From: Candidatus Poribacteria bacterium
GTDB taxonomy: Bacteria; Poribacteria; WGA-4E; PCPOR2b
Assembly: GCA_003635265.1 (NCBI GenBank)
Contig: PYIZ01000006.1
Coordinates: 20,736 to 84,735, forward strand
Reading direction: 5' to 3'
DNA length: 64,000 nt
A program made the position numbers and the translations under genes. Shown piece by piece: positions 51,244 to 60,493 of the stretch. Positions within the stretch are counted from its first letter, which is position 1; each line of letters starts with the position of its first letter. The notes under the pieces were generated by a model. The model did no database searches. It was not told the DNA's origin and saw only the letters and a list, made by a program, of their open reading frames with translations.

Positions 51244-53307
51244 TTAAAGCAGAAAGCCAGACTCAAAGAGGTAGGACATCTTGGTAAGGACTGCGCGCTC
51301 ACCAGTGGTGCTGTCGGCGAACACGAGGAAGAAGCGGCTTTCTGGGGTGAAGCGGTAGTCAAAGACGGAATTGAAGTTATACTTAACCTCGTGAGACATG
51401 CGCTCGTCTACCCGCTCTGCGAAGATTCGCCAACCCATCCGTCGAGTAAACTGGTAGGTGGTGTTCACCCCGACGATAAGCGTATTGCGATGTTCGCGCC
51501 AGAAGAAGTTGCTTCCGTTCATGCTGAAGCTAAGTTTGCCAAAGAGGTTGACGGTGGTGGAGACCCGTGTGTACCGGCTATACTTGTTTTGCCGCGGTCC
51601 AAATCGGTTATATAGCGATAAACGTCCCCATTTGGGACGATAGCTAATATTCGTGCCGATATATTCTCTGTCGTAAAGTGCTCCGTCCTCGCGTCGTGTT
51701 CCGCTTCCAACAAAGGTATATAAATCAAACCTGCCGATATCAATCCCGCCTGACAACCCAATACGCCGGTCCCATAACAGATGTTGTCCGTTGAGTTTAT
51801 AGAGGTGGTAACCACTTACGTAGTAGCCACGGACGAGGTTGTCTTTGTCGAATCGATGCTTGTATCGCAAGCGACTGAATGTCTTACGGAACGCTTCATC
51901 TTCCAACCCCATCTCATTTGGACGGAAACCTTCTGGCATATCTTCGACACGAGCTTGGGCGCCCCAACCGCTCTCATGATCCCAATCCATTGAGGCGTGG
52001 AACGCTGAGTGCATCTCACCGTGGATCCAATCGGTCACATATTGACCGCGAGCGGTTACGTCACGATGGAGGGCGAACCGACCATCTAACGAAAGCAAGG
52101 TCACATCTCGGTCTTCCTGATGTTTCTGCAAGCCCATAGCGCCAATCACTGTGCGCTCGCCAACGTTTCGACTGACTCGCGTAGCAAGGAGATTCGCCTG
52201 CTTCTTTTGATCATCGTCGTAGCGGTCAACCATCGTTCCATAGGTATCGATGAGGGCGAAATTGTAGTCCCCAACCTTCCCCGTTGATTTAACGCCGTAA
52301 TCAATGTCTTGCACTCGGCGGCTGTAAAACAGATCAAGCGGTAGTTCAAACAACTCCGACCCTTCGCGGAAGAAAGGACGCCGCTCCGGCAGATACATCT
52401 CCCGATCGCTTGAGACGCTGATGCGGGTTGAATCGCTTTCCAGTTGTGAGAAGTCAGGGTTAAAAGTCAGATTTGTGGTAATGTTCGTCGAGAACGGGAC
52501 GGCAATGTCCAAGCCAGCATTCATATCGAGCGATTCGCCTTCCACCGAGCGTTGAGTGACATAAGGCAGAATATCGATCTTGCGATTCGCATTCACTTTG
52601 CTGAGTTCGAGATCTGCCAGCTTACCGAACTCCGAAACCCGACTAAAGTCGTCTCCGGTATCCGCCCACGTATAACGGGTCCCTTCCATCGGATGCGGTC
52701 GCGCAAAGTTAATGCCCCATGTTGTTGTTTCGGGATCGAAGCGGAGTTCGCTGAATGGAATTGCCATTTCTGCTGTCCAATGGTTTCCATTCTTTTCGAC
52801 CTTCGCCTCCCAGTTCGCATCCCAAGCTTGGTCAAAGTTGCTCTCGTTGCTGATTTTTGCGTCCATCTGTGTTCCCAGCGTATTGACCGCCAGAACGTAG
52901 CAGTTGCGCTGATCGTGATAGGTATCCAGCAACACCTGAATCGTATCATCCCGCCAGATAGGAGCATCGCGGCGTGTTTGGGTCTCGCGCAATGCCTCCA
53001 TATTCGGCTCGTCGCAACGCACGCCAACATAAAGCGTACTTTCATCATACAGGACCATCGCCTTGGTGCCCAACTCTGCGGGGACGCCGTGTGCACCTTC
53101 TACGCGGTAAAAATTATCCGCGATCTCAGCTTCCTCCCAGACACCATCACAGAGCGCTCCGTCAATAACAGGCGGCGTATCGAGCCATTTGGCTTTGATA
53201 ACACGACCGGAACTTTGACTATCAGCAAAAACTGACGACCCTAAACATACCGTTATGATTAGGATCGCCAAGTTTATCCATCGTTGTCGTTGAACATTTA
53301 TCCACAT
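51244..53307 (-). CDS. DUF5916-family outer-membrane protein with N-terminal CBM9-like domain
   Basis: 687 residues. Signal peptide ~1-28; residues ~35-220 form a CBM9-like sandwich (PPVIDGALCDGVWEEAEI, LYVGVRCDEPNMEALRE, WTAEMAIPFSELRF). A beta-barrel region follows, with the DUF5916 hallmark YLPERRPFFREGSELFELP and YSRRVQDIDYG. The C-terminus has alternating strands ending LFESGFLL, suited to an outer-membrane barrel. The family is thought to handle carbohydrate or other surface ligands. It is 19 bp downstream of the ABC exporter, so it is probably co-transcribed. Confidence 0.85.
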   Translation of the reverse strand: MWINVQRQRWINLAILIITVCLGSSVFADSQSSGRVIKAKWLDTPPVIDGALCDGVWEEAEIADNFYRVEGAHGVPAELGTKAMVLYDESTLYVGVRCDEPNMEALRETQTRRDAPIWRDDTIQVLLDTYHDQRNCYVLAVNTLGTQMDAKISNESNFDQAWDANWEAKVEKNGNHWTAEMAIPFSELRFDPETTTWGINFARPHPMEGTRYTWADTGDDFSRVSEFGKLADLELSKVNANRKIDILPYVTQRSVEGESLDMNAGLDIAVPFSTNITTNLTFNPDFSQLESDSTRISVSSDREMYLPERRPFFREGSELFELPLDLFYSRRVQDIDYGVKSTGKVGDYNFALIDTYGTMVDRYDDDQKKQANLLATRVSRNVGERTVIGAMGLQKHQEDRDVTLLSLDGRFALHRDVTARGQYVTDWIHGEMHSAFHASMDWDHESGWGAQARVEDMPEGFRPNEMGLEDEAFRKTFSRLRYKHRFDKDNLVRGYYVSGYHLYKLNGQHLLWDRRIGLSGGIDIGRFDLYTFVGSGTRREDGALYDREYIGTNISYRPKWGRLSLYNRFGPRQNKYSRYTRVSTTVNLFGKLSFSMNGSNFFWREHRNTLIVGVNTTYQFTRRMGWRIFAERVDERMSHEVKYNFNSVFDYRFTPESRFFLVFADSTTGERAVLTKMSYLFESGFLL

Positions 53308-53326
53308 TATTACTGTTGTCTCCTAT

Positions 53327-55636
53327 CTATGCTGCCCAAGCAGAATCGTCGTCAATTGAATTTGTATTTTTGAACTGCTTGCTATACATATCTGCGTACA
53401 TCCCATCCGCGTCTAACAGTTGTTCATGGGTGCCAACCTCAACAATCCTGCCCTCTTTCAGCGCAATAATCATATCCGCATTCAGAATGGTTGAAAGTCG
53501 GTGCGCGATGACGAATGAGGTTCTAGACTGCATCAGCCGATCCAATGCCTCTTGAATCTGTGCTTCGGATTCCGTATCCAAGTTGGAGGTCGCTTCGTCC
53601 AGAATCAGGATGCGCGGGTCTCGTAAAATGGTGCGTGCAATGGCGATGCGCTGCTTCTGCCCGCCAGAGAGACGCATCCCGCGTTCCCCAACTTCTGTTT
53701 CGTACCCCTCTGGCAACTGATCGACAATAAACTGATGCGCGTTAGCGGCGAGGGCGGCTTGCACCACTTCCTCGTCTGTGGCACCGAGTTTGCCGAATCG
53801 TATGTTCTCAGCAACCGAACCCGCAAACAGGAAATTATCCTGCAACACAATCCCCATCTGATTTCGCAGTGACTTAATCGAAACGTCACGGAGGTTATAC
53901 TCATCCACAAAGATATTTCCCTCTACCGGATCGTAAAATCGGGAGATCAGGTTCGCGATAGTAGTTTTTCCACACCCTGATGGTCCAACCAACGCGACCA
54001 TCATCCCCGGCTTGGCTTCAAGGTTGATATTGTGCAGTACCGGGTTCTCCGGTTCGTAATGGAAGGAAACATCTTCAAACTTGACATGGCCGCGAATGTT
54101 AGTCAGGTTTATTGCGTCGGGCGGCTCTTCAACGGTCGGCTCCGAATCGAGCAGACCGAACACACGTTCAGCCGAAATCATCGCCTCTTGAATCTGTGTG
54201 TTGACCCGAATCAGGTTCATGATTGGCTCTTGGAGGCGTTCCATAAACTGGTAGAAAGCGAGCATTGCTCCGATGGTAAAGTCGCCCTGAATGACTAAGT
54301 ATCCCCCGTAACAGAGTACCGCAGCCCTGCCGATTGACCGGAAGAAGAGTGCAACACGTCCCATCGCTGTTTGGGTTGCCTCGATTTTAATTCTCGATTC
54401 GAGGGTCTCGCGCATATTATGGAACAACTGTCGCTCATGGTAACGTTCCCGATGAAAAGCCTTGACGACCTTTGCTCCCGCGACCGCCTCGTACATCCCC
54501 GTTCCAATATCCGCCCACTTGTGCCGCCATTGACGCCACATCGGACGCAACCGTTGGATGAAGATGTGATAGTTCCCGATGATTAGGGGGAAGATTATCA
54601 AGGAGAAGAGGGTCAACTTCCAATTCCAATACAGCATGAGGCCAAGCATGAGGATGAAAGTGACCGCATCGGTTACGATCTGAATCGTTGTTTGGGTGGC
54701 GAGATTCCGCAGCGAAGCGACATCCTCCCTGACTCGTGAGATGATCTGTCCAGTACCTTGGGACTCATAGAATTGCATCGACAGCGACTGTAAGTGAGAG
54801 AACACACTATTTCTCAAGTCAAACAGGATACGCTGACTGACCCATGTCATCACGAAAGTGCAGAGATAAGACAGGACACCGAAAATCGCATAGTAAACAA
54901 CGATAACAACAAGAATAATAATCAACCAGTCGACCAACGTATAATGAAACTCACGCCCTAGCAAGGTGTGCGTAACCGTCGCGGCATAAACTTTGATTTC
55001 ACCTTCGGCGGCGTACAGTTTACCGCTTTCTTTCCAGATCGTATGCTGTTTTCCGGTTGCCCTATCAATAACAAGCCAGTGGCTGCCTGCCTCTTCAACC
55101 GAAACAATTGTCTTTGGAGATAGCAGAATGCCTCGATCCTCGAACGCTTTACGTAACTTGTTGGAGGCTTCCTCGGACTCTTTACGCAAAGGTTCTGGCA
55201 TCCTTTGAAATTCCGCTACATCGGTTATCCCCTCAAGTTTTTCTAAATACTGCTTCTTCTGGAAATCTGAGTCAAGCCGAAACACCTGCTGCTTGATGCG
55301 GTATTTCTGCCCTGTCTCCGTGTCGTCAATCCTCCATTTTTCCCCCCGATTTTCAATCGAGATGGCCGTGCTTGAGGAGAGGAAAAGTCCCTGTCTCTCA
55401 AGCTGCTCCCTCAGCACGTTAGAAAGCCCCGCCTGATTGTCTAAATCATCCCGAAAGGTCAAATCAATACTTGCAAGCGGTGCATTAGCGGACCCTAAAA
55501 CTGTATCAATAAGGAACTTCTGGACAAGCGGCATGAATAGGGGCGACTGCCCGACAAGCACGACCAGAAAAAAACCTAGAATCAGCTTGGGTATATAAGG
55601 CTTCGCGTATGCAAATAATCTGAAAAACTGTTTCAT
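53327..55636 (-). CDS. ABC exporter (fused membrane and ATPase domains) with duplicated extracytoplasmic insertion
   Basis: 769 residues. TM1 lies at ~17-40. An extra segment (~45-230) lies between TM1 and TM2 and holds two copies of a ~46-residue unit (75-120 and 161-206) sharing LRxxxExxGxxLSxxTxxSxE and WxxxDxxTGxx. The remaining membrane helices follow, then the ATPase: Walker A VGPSGCGKTT, Q-loop GIVLQDNF, signature RLSGGQKQR, Walker B LILDEATSNLD, and His in VIAHRLST. The family exports lipids, peptides or drugs. The insertion should face the periplasm. Confidence 0.9.
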   Translation of the reverse strand: MKQFFRLFAYAKPYIPKLILGFFLVVLVGQSPLFMPLVQKFLIDTVLGSANAPLASIDLTFRDDLDNQAGLSNVLREQLERQGLFLSSSTAISIENRGEKWRIDDTETGQKYRIKQQVFRLDSDFQKKQYLEKLEGITDVAEFQRMPEPLRKESEEASNKLRKAFEDRGILLSPKTIVSVEEAGSHWLVIDRATGKQHTIWKESGKLYAAEGEIKVYAATVTHTLLGREFHYTLVDWLIIILVVIVVYYAIFGVLSYLCTFVMTWVSQRILFDLRNSVFSHLQSLSMQFYESQGTGQIISRVREDVASLRNLATQTTIQIVTDAVTFILMLGLMLYWNWKLTLFSLIIFPLIIGNYHIFIQRLRPMWRQWRHKWADIGTGMYEAVAGAKVVKAFHRERYHERQLFHNMRETLESRIKIEATQTAMGRVALFFRSIGRAAVLCYGGYLVIQGDFTIGAMLAFYQFMERLQEPIMNLIRVNTQIQEAMISAERVFGLLDSEPTVEEPPDAINLTNIRGHVKFEDVSFHYEPENPVLHNINLEAKPGMMVALVGPSGCGKTTIANLISRFYDPVEGNIFVDEYNLRDVSIKSLRNQMGIVLQDNFLFAGSVAENIRFGKLGATDEEVVQAALAANAHQFIVDQLPEGYETEVGERGMRLSGGQKQRIAIARTILRDPRILILDEATSNLDTESEAQIQEALDRLMQSRTSFVIAHRLSTILNADMIIALKEGRIVEVGTHEQLLDADGMYADMYSKQFKNTNSIDDDSAWAA

Positions 55637-55671
55637 CGTGGACCTCCATGGTCCTACAATTCAAGTGCTGC

Positions 55672-56769
55672 TTACATCTTCGTCTTGTCACTAGTTTGAA
55701 GCACTCCCCAAATCTCTTTGGTTGCCTTTGTCTCCGCTACGACGGCTTTTTGGAGCACTTTAATCGCTGCACGACATTTCGGCTTGAAGTGACTCAGCGC
55801 TTCTTTCGGGGTTTGTACCCCCTGATTCGAGTGTCTCCACAAGCCAATCCGAGATAGGGTCAATCCGAGTCGGACTTTCGCCTTGTCATCCGCCGAAGCA
55901 TCTTCGCGTGCTTCAAGTGAAGGCAGTACCTGTTGAACAGCCTTGAGCAATCCTACAACCTTCTGATACTCGGCAATCGCTTCATCCAGATGCTCTATTT
56001 CCTCATCCTCAAGATGTTCCCTGATCATCTGCAGATAGTCCACAGCTGCAGTTCGCGCTTCAATGAATTGTGTCAGTGGTTGTCCGCTCCACTTCATGAT
56101 TTTAGAAACGTTATGCTCGGTCAGCTTTCTCCGTCGACTCAGCAGGCCGCTCAAGTGAGCAATCAGTTCGTCATAGGCTGCGAGACCGATTGCACAACCT
56201 TGAATCTTTCGGCGACTTTCTGCCATTTTTCTCGCGACACGCAAGGTGCCTAGGGCTGCATCGCGCCCCTTGGGTTCGCGTTCACGCTCACCGATCACAA
56301 ATTGGTAGTAGCCGTGGGGACCCAGTTCAAGAAATCCACCGCTTGGATTCCACTCTTTGTGGAGTTCTGCGGTTTTGATCTGATACCGGGAACCGTTCTG
56401 GCAGATAAAGGTTTCTGGTCCGTCGTCCTTAGTAAGGAACGGACAGGAATCGTCAAACGGTAGTAATGCAGGCTTTCCAGCGCGCGTATTTTCTTGGAGT
56501 CGCTCTGATGCAGCTTCGTAGGTATCATCGTATGAGATTTCAAAGCTATAACCAAGCGTCCGGCAGGTTGCGCGCAATGGGTTGTGGAAAAAGGTATTCA
56601 TCCCCGCTTCAGGGTCGGTGCGGTTGTAGAAGAAACGGAAGGCTTCACCGGACGCACCCATCAGATAGGTGTATGAAACATCGTCCTGGCGGTACTTCAG
56701 GGCTTCTTGTACAGTGTGGATGTAGTCGATAGGTCGTGCCAGTGTCAGTGGTTGATTATCTTGATTCAT
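55672..56769 (-). CDS. Uncharacterised protein, possibly BtrH/C39-like papain fold
   Basis: 365 residues from the ATG at 56769 (CAGGAG 11 bases upstream); upstream in-frame codons to 56916 look non-coding. The N-terminal half has VSYTYLMGASGEAFRFFYN, LRATCRTLGYSFEIS and GKPALLPFDD. It follows the order of BtrH_N/C39-like proteins, but the expected catalytic Cys position is not evident. A coiled or helical region (~190-340) follows, rich in Lys/Arg/Glu. It is 35 bp upstream of the ABC exporter, so it may process or handle the exporter's cargo. The family assignment is tentative. Confidence 0.5.
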   Translation of the reverse strand: MNQDNQPLTLARPIDYIHTVQEALKYRQDDVSYTYLMGASGEAFRFFYNRTDPEAGMNTFFHNPLRATCRTLGYSFEISYDDTYEAASERLQENTRAGKPALLPFDDSCPFLTKDDGPETFICQNGSRYQIKTAELHKEWNPSGGFLELGPHGYYQFVIGEREREPKGRDAALGTLRVARKMAESRRKIQGCAIGLAAYDELIAHLSGLLSRRRKLTEHNVSKIMKWSGQPLTQFIEARTAAVDYLQMIREHLEDEEIEHLDEAIAEYQKVVGLLKAVQQVLPSLEAREDASADDKAKVRLGLTLSRIGLWRHSNQGVQTPKEALSHFKPKCRAAIKVLQKAVVAETKATKEIWGVLQTSDKTKM

Positions 56770-57226
56770 TGTTATGTTACTTCTCCTGGCTGTTTTCAGC
56801 CTTTGTGTTGGATTTTTCCCAACATAAAATGATGGAGTGGAGTAAAATTGTCTCCACCATAGCGATACAGGGTGATTATTATGCATAAACTGTGCCAACT
56901 TCGCAGCGCGCCCCATAAATGGACTGGAACCCTTGCTATGACTGGATCTACAAGGAGAAAGCGTTGGCCGGAATAGAATATTTGAATCGTTTCAAAATGT
57001 GACAGTTAAGAGAGATTATTTGAAGGAAAAGATGGGCTGCAGCGCGTCAGCACTGACTTTGGGCTTGATGTGTTGCATTTTGCAACACGATGCAATTTGT
57101 AACGGTATGATATGAAGTGCGGCGGCGTTTTTCCTATTGTCAAACACTGATAGGAGGTGTTAAAATACCTCTGAACGTAAAAAAAACGCGTAATCTAAGA
57201 TTTGGAAGGGAAATGTACAGGTAGAC
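56770..57226. other. 457-bp divergent intergenic region with palindrome and promoter
   Basis: It contains a perfect hairpin GTGTTGCA-TTT-TGCAACAC (57070-57088), a possible operator or attenuator for the plus-strand gene, and the promoter at 57137-57166. A small hairpin (GGCTG/CAGCC) lies just upstream of the SD for the minus-strand gene. I see no coding sequence. Confidence 0.6.
57137..57166 (+). promoter_or_regulatory. Promoter for the aspartoacylase-like gene
   Basis: TTGTCA (57137-57142), 18-bp spacer, TAAAAT (57161-57166) with an extended TGT. Confidence 0.6.
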
Positions 57227-58204
57227 ATGAACGGAGCCAAACTTGTTGTCGGCTCGCTGATAGCGGAACCGGGGCAAAGTGTCGAAGGGCATCTAAAAGT
57301 AGGGAATATGCAGGATGGGACGCCCTTCCGACTGCCGATTGTTTTGATGAATGGCGCACAGAGTGGGAAAACGCTCTACCTACAAGCAGCGAGCGATGGG
57401 GACGAACTCAACGGGATTGCTGTTATCCATGAGATTTTGCGCCAAGTTCGGCCCGATAATCTGCGAGGTCAGATTATTGCTGTTCCGATTGTGAATTTTC
57501 ATGCTTTTCACGCCAGACAAGCCCACAGTCCCGTCGATAACATGAAGATGAATCGATGCTTTCCGGGACGCCACGACGGCACCTCCAGTGAACGAATTGC
57601 TTACAAGCTCTTTCATACGGCCATCCGCCAAGCGGACTACTGCGTTGACCTGCATCAAGGTGGTGTCCACCCGATGATTGATGAGGTTCGAGTGCGCGTT
57701 GACCCAAAACACCCCCAACATACAGCCTGCCTTGAATTGGCTCGTATCTTTGGAATGGGTTACATCTTTGATCAGAAGGGACCGAAGGGTCAACTCGCTC
57801 AAGCCGCACCTGAGATTGGTATTCCAACGGTCGATCCGGAGTTAGGTGGGTGTCACGGTTGGGACGCTGCCAGCATCGCAAAAGGGGTGCAGGGTGTGCT
57901 GAACATCCTCAAATACTACGACTTTATCGATGGCGAACCGAAACTACCGGATCGGCAAATTATTGTCGACAAGTTTGTGTCACTTTGTAGTGACCAAGGC
58001 GGTTTTGTGTATTACCAAGCGGACTTGTATGATCAGGTTGAAGCGTATCAGCCGATTGCAGAAATCTGTAATGTCTTTGGTCATTTGCGGGAAACTATCC
58101 GAGCTCCTGAAAGTGGTATCTTCTGGTCACGTCCAGTATATCCGATGGTTGCCAGCGGTGAATCAGTTGGGAAGATCGGTATTCCGTCTGGCTATCTCCA
58201 GTAG
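57227..58204 (+). CDS. Succinylglutamate desuccinylase/aspartoacylase-family (M14-like) protein, first Zn ligand changed
   Basis: 325 residues. Metallo-hydrolase motifs: SDGDELNG at 56-63, where the usual HGxE reads DGDE (His to Asp57; Glu60 kept); DNMKMNRCFPG (105-114), with the substrate-binding Asn-Arg; DLHQGG with zinc His143; and PELGG with the catalytic Glu (~202). A C-terminal beta domain (GGFVYYQADLYDQVE) is present. Members deacylate N-acyl amino acids or remove an acyl group from a sugar or cofactor. Asp at the first ligand could still bind zinc. Confidence 0.82.
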   Translation: MNGAKLVVGSLIAEPGQSVEGHLKVGNMQDGTPFRLPIVLMNGAQSGKTLYLQAASDGDELNGIAVIHEILRQVRPDNLRGQIIAVPIVNFHAFHARQAHSPVDNMKMNRCFPGRHDGTSSERIAYKLFHTAIRQADYCVDLHQGGVHPMIDEVRVRVDPKHPQHTACLELARIFGMGYIFDQKGPKGQLAQAAPEIGIPTVDPELGGCHGWDAASIAKGVQGVLNILKYYDFIDGEPKLPDRQIIVDKFVSLCSDQGGFVYYQADLYDQVEAYQPIAEICNVFGHLRETIRAPESGIFWSRPVYPMVASGESVGKIGIPSGYLQ

Positions 58205-58205
58205 A

Positions 58206-58328
58206 GGGAAGAAAACGAGAGAACGAGACGACGAGAAAACGAGCAGAATTTAACGCAAGGTCGCAATGGCGCGAGGACGCAAGGGAAACCTGAAAGCGGG
58301 AAGACGGGAAAACCGGAAAACGGGACAG
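58206..58328. repeat. Purine-rich low-complexity repeat
   Basis: A run of GAxAACGAG- and CGGGAAxACGGGA-type units (for example GACGAGAAAACGAG and GAAAACCGGAAAACGGGA) between the convergent aspartoacylase-like and prmA genes. Confidence 0.7.
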
Positions 58329-58345
58329 TGAATTATCGCGTTTTC

Positions 58346-59260
58346 TTACTTTTTCATTTGTGCTAAAATCCCAATCCAATTCTCTCCGGTTTGCGCCAAT
58401 TCATGACTTTCTTTCAGTTGACGGACCTCAAGCACTCGAAAGCCATTTGCCTCCAACTGTGCTTCGATCTGCGATGCCTCCTGTACCAGAATCCCTGACA
58501 GTATCAACCGCCCCGCCGGCTCAAGGAAGGTCGGACATATAGGAATCATGGGTAGGAGCACTTTCGTAAGGATATTGGCGATAATGAGCGGGTATTTTTG
58601 CCTTTCGAGCGCGTTCAGTCCGTCGCCTTGATGTAAACGGATGATTGATTCTGCCTTATTAATTTGAATGTTACTTTGGGCAATAGGAATCGTTGTCGCA
58701 TCTAAATCAACGGCATCAACCCGCTTGGCACCCAGCTTGGCGGCTGCAATTGCCAAAATTCCAGAGCCAGTGCCGATATCGGCGACGGCATCGGCACCCT
58801 TAATGGAGATCTCCAATAGTTCCAACGCGAGTTGTGTTGTGGGATGTTGTCCTGTTCCGAATGCCATGCCCGGATCTAATCGAATCAAGACCTCAGATGG
58901 TTCGGGCACAATATCGTCCCATGTCGGCGCAATGACTAAGCGTTTTCCGAGCTTTTGGGGTGGGAAGGCTGACCGCCACTGATCTGACCAATTATCTTCC
59001 TCAATGGACTCTAGTGTGACCTTTGCAGGCTGCGTATCAATCCCCACCTGAATTAAGCTAGCGAGAAATTTACGCAGATCATGGACGCGCTCACCAATAA
59101 GGTCGTCCGTTGGGAAGTAGGAGATCAGTGTGACAGAGGGAGAATTTGAGGCGGGATTATCTCTTATCTCAACGCCTGTTGCATCGCTCTCAAAGAGATA
59201 GTTTGCAACAGCATCTGATGCTTCTTGAGAGGTTGTGATTGTTACTTGAGCCCATTTCAT
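58346..59260 (-). CDS. prmA: Ribosomal protein L11 methyltransferase
   Basis: 304 residues. N-terminal L11-binding domain (MKWAQVTITTSQEASDAVANYLFESDATGVEIRD), then the PrmA motif LDPGMAFGTGQHPTTQLALE and the SAM motif VADIGTGSGILAIAAAKLGAK with VDLDATTI. The NILTKVL motif (ANIL) follows. It trimethylates ribosomal protein L11 in the cytoplasm. It follows dnaJ by 67 bp, the usual end of the heat-shock operon. Confidence 0.95.
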   Translation of the reverse strand: MKWAQVTITTSQEASDAVANYLFESDATGVEIRDNPASNSPSVTLISYFPTDDLIGERVHDLRKFLASLIQVGIDTQPAKVTLESIEEDNWSDQWRSAFPPQKLGKRLVIAPTWDDIVPEPSEVLIRLDPGMAFGTGQHPTTQLALELLEISIKGADAVADIGTGSGILAIAAAKLGAKRVDAVDLDATTIPIAQSNIQINKAESIIRLHQGDGLNALERQKYPLIIANILTKVLLPMIPICPTFLEPAGRLILSGILVQEASQIEAQLEANGFRVLEVRQLKESHELAQTGENWIGILAQMKK

Positions 59261-59327
59261 AGCTCTTTGATCAGGAAGTTCGCTGCTGCGACTTCACGTG
59301 CCACACAGAACCGTTGACTTTTATTGT

Positions 59328-60482
59328 TTACTCATCTTTATTCTCGTCATAGTCATCATGGCGATGAAAAAGCTTATCACCGAGCTTATCAAAAAAGCCC
59401 GAATGGTCCTCGCCTTCGACTTCACCGCGAACCTGTAAAAATGTTTCCAAAAGCTCTTTTTCTCGATCTGTTAGGTTCGTTGGGGTTTCGACTTGGATTT
59501 GAACGATGAGATCGCCGGAGCCGTAGTGGTTGTAGTGGGGAACACCCTTGTTGGGAATGCGTAATCTCGCACCGTACTGTGTGCCACTGGGAATCGTGAG
59601 TTTGATAGTGCCATCGATTGTAGGGATTTCAAGCGTGGTACCAAGTGCAGCTTGTGGGAATGAGATCGTTACTTTCGTTACCAAATCATTATTTTCTCGC
59701 ACAAAAAGGTCGTGGGGTGCTACGTGGATGATAACAAAGAGGTCGCCGGGCGGTCCTCCATTCACTCCCGCTTCGCCTTCCCCTCGCATCTGAATCTTAG
59801 CGCCAGTGTCAACCCCCTTGGGGATGCGAACCTGGATTTCACGAACCTGCCGAACAAGTCCCTGACCGCGACATTCGTTACAAGGTTTCGGAATCACTCT
59901 GCCTTCACCCTGACAGCGTGGACAGGTGCGCGACATACTGAAGAAGCCCTGTGTCCGCGTGACTTGCCCACGTCCAAAACACTCTGGACAGGTCTCCGGT
60001 TTGGATCCGACTTCGGCACCGGTGCCGTGGCAGGTTTGACAGGTTTCCAAGCGCGGAACATCAATGGTCAAGGTTTTTCCAAGCATTACATCTTCTAAGG
60101 AGATTTCCAGATCATATTGTAGACTCCGGCCACGTTTGGGTCCGCCCTGCCTGCGGCTAGAGCCGCCAAATCCGAAGAGATCGCCAAAATCACCGAAGAT
60201 GTCCCCGACAATATCCTCAAAATTACCAAAATCAAATCCACCGCCCATCATTCCTTCTAGCCCTGCATGACCAAACCGATCATAGCGGCTGCGCTTCTCG
60301 GAGTCGCGCAATACCTCGTACGCTTCAGTCGCCTCCTTGAATTTTTCTTCGGCTTCTTTATTATCAGGGTTCTTATCAGGGTGGTATTTAATTGCCAGTT
60401 TACGGTAGGCCTTCTTAATCTCATCTTCGCCTGCGTTTTGACTGACATTGAGCACTTCGTAGTAGTCGCGTTTTTGCGCCAT
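59328..60482 (-). CDS. dnaJ: Chaperone DnaJ (type I Hsp40)
   Basis: 384 residues from the ATG at 60482 (GGGAGG). J domain with HPD ([11 protein letters not shown]), a Gly/Phe-rich region ([12 protein letters not shown]), and four CxxCxGxG zinc motifs at ~140-210 ([32 protein letters not shown]). C-terminal substrate domains ([15 protein letters not shown]) follow. It delivers clients to DnaK and stimulates its ATPase. It starts 11 bp after dnaK. Confidence 0.97.
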   Translation of the reverse strand: MAQKRDYYEVLNVSQNAGEDEIKKAYRKLAIKYHPDKNPDNKEAEEKFKEATEAYEVLRDSEKRSRYDRFGHAGLEGMMGGGFDFGNFEDIVGDIFGDFGDLFGFGGSSRRQGGPKRGRSLQYDLEISLEDVMLGKTLTIDVPRLETCQTCHGTGAEVGSKPETCPECFGRGQVTRTQGFFSMSRTCPRCQGEGRVIPKPCNECRGQGLVRQVREIQVRIPKGVDTGAKIQMRGEGEAGVNGGPPGDLFVIIHVAPHDLFVRENNDLVTKVTISFPQAALGTTLEIPTIDGTIKLTIPSGTQYGARLRIPNKGVPHYNHYGSGDLIVQIQVETPTNLTDREKELLETFLQVRGEVEGEDHSGFFDKLGDKLFHRHDDYDENKDE

Positions 60483-60493
60483 GGATCCTCCCA

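Noticed and set aside
52552-53235. Plus-strand frame opposite the DUF5916 gene
   Set aside because: No SD or recognisable domain; the minus-strand gene has a signal peptide and family motifs over the same DNA.
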